The position numbers and the translations under genes were made by a program. The notes beneath the pieces are model-generated. The model was given only the letters and a program-made list of their open reading frames with translations, was not told the origin of the DNA and did no database searches. This document shows, piece after piece, positions 4,833 through 5,444 of a stretch of 5,444 bases of DNA (within the stretch, counting starts at the first letter, position 1; every line of letters starts with the position of its first letter). This DNA comes from Treponema sp. (GTDB lineage Bacteria; Spirochaetota; Spirochaetia; Treponematales; Breznakiellaceae), in the NCBI GenBank assembly GCA_031266255.1, contig JAISBK010000140.1:1-5444 (forward strand). The letters run 5' to 3'.

Positions 4833-5444
4833 GCCGTTTCATGCTTTCCTATATAGAAAGAAAATCTCCTATCCATCTCCTTGCAGGCTCGACCAAGTTG
4901 CTCGTGTTTCTCCTGTGGTCGATTTTAACTATGGCGGGATACGATACCCGGATCATGGTGCTTATGAGCATCGGCGGGGTCCTATTATTCATCTTATCAG
5001 GAACCAAAATCCGGGAAGTCTCGTTTATTTTCAAAATGCTCCTGTTCTTTATGGCTTGTAATCTTTTGGGGATTTACCTCTTTGCCCCTGAACAAGGTGT
5101 TATGATTTACGGTTCCCGCCACCTCATCTGGCAGGGTTTTGGGCGCTTTACCCTTACCCAAGAACAGCTTTTTTATGAATGTAACGTCCTGTTGAAATAC
5201 GCCACCATCGTTCCCCCGGCGATTCTCTTGATCGTTACCACGAATCCCAGTGAATTTGCTGCTTCCCTCAACCGCATTGGGGTAAACTATTCGGTTGCCT
5301 ATGCGGTCAGTCTAGCTCTGCGCTACATCCCGGATGTCCAGCGGGATTACCAGAGCATCTCTCAGGCTCAACAAGCCCGGGGTATTGAGCTTTCCTGCAA
5401 AGTCTCCTGGGTGAAGCGCCTCAAAGGAGCCGGCTCCATCTTGC
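4829..5444 (+). CDS. ECF transporter transmembrane component, EcfT-type (3' end outside window)
   Basis: The ATG at 4829 overlaps the ATPase stop (ATGA), with GGGAGG (4813-4818) 10 nt upstream, indicating translational coupling. The 205 visible codons run off the window; the family is usually about 260 residues. They show a short N-terminal tail with SPIHLLAGSTKLLVF (13-27), typical of EcfT/CbiQ proteins, then hydrophobic segments near 23-36, 43-58, 66-86 and 122-137. TTNPSEFAASLNRIGV (137-152) and LRYIPDV (164-170) follow. The motif QARGIE (182-187) contains the first of the Ala-Arg-Gly motifs through which the T subunit's coupling helices grip the ATPase; the second should lie just beyond the window. 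Its role is to bind the UPF0397 S component in the inner membrane and pass ATPase motion to it. I see no frameshift in the visible part. Confidence 0.93.
   Translation, partial: MSRFMLSYIERKSPIHLLAGSTKLLVFLLWSILTMAGYDTRIMVLMSIGGVLLFILSGTKIREVSFIFKMLLFFMACNLLGIYLFAPEQGVMIYGSRHLIWQGFGRFTLTQEQLFYECNVLLKYATIVPPAILLIVTTNPSEFAASLNRIGVNYSVAYAVSLALRYIPDVQRDYQSISQAQQARGIELSCKVSWVKRLKGAGSIL

Noticed and set aside
4735..5061. 108-codon plus-strand open frame spanning the ATPase end and T-component start
   Set aside because: It is out of frame with both genes; the frame from 4829 gives a convincing EcfT protein with ARG motif instead.

Overview
The window looks like ordinary chromosome from a spirochaete, most likely a Treponema relative with balanced base composition. 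This is inferred from the leftmost complete protein, which reads like the treponemal Tp34 / Campylobacter P19 periplasmic metal-binding family, and from its signal peptide ending AFA-GGGQQ, a style I associate with exported proteins of treponemes. No species call is possible from sequence reading alone.

Left part (1-1018). A leftward transcription unit encodes a P19/Tp34-type periplasmic protein (complement 167-751). It is followed by a nine-codon leader-like ORF (complement 97-126) and the first 31 codons of a membrane protein (complement 1-95), best read as the FTR1-type iron permease that usually partners P19. Together they would form an iron (possibly copper-assisted) uptake system. Upstream of P19, the 267-bp divergent intergenic region 752-1018 contains three copies of one dyad, TAG-N6-CTAAC, at 812-825, 848-861 and 878-891. 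I regard these as likely repressor operators. A rightward -10 box (TATAAT, 951-956) and a further perfect dyad in the 5' leader (992-1003) precede the next gene.

Middle (1019-2380). A complete, well-conserved UPF0210/DUF711 protein (PFL-like fold, function unknown) is transcribed rightward. The small ACT-domain gene that commonly sits directly in front of it is absent here.

Right part (2381-5444). After a 149-bp gap with a good sigma-70-type promoter (2426-2454) comes a compact ECF vitamin/micronutrient transporter operon. It holds a UPF0397 S component (2530-3081), a duplex ATPase with two nucleotide-binding domains in one chain (3105-4832), and an EcfT-type transmembrane component (4829-5444, cut by the window end, overlapping the ATPase by ATGA). 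S binds the substrate, T couples, and the fused A-A' ATPase powers import. The substrate is not known.

I found no mobile elements, CRISPR arrays, tRNA or rRNA genes, or a clear riboswitch. I did not find a wholly new system. The most informative observations are the triple operator array in front of the P19 operon, the changed REGLE-like motif in the FTR1-like start, and the leader ORF placed directly before it.
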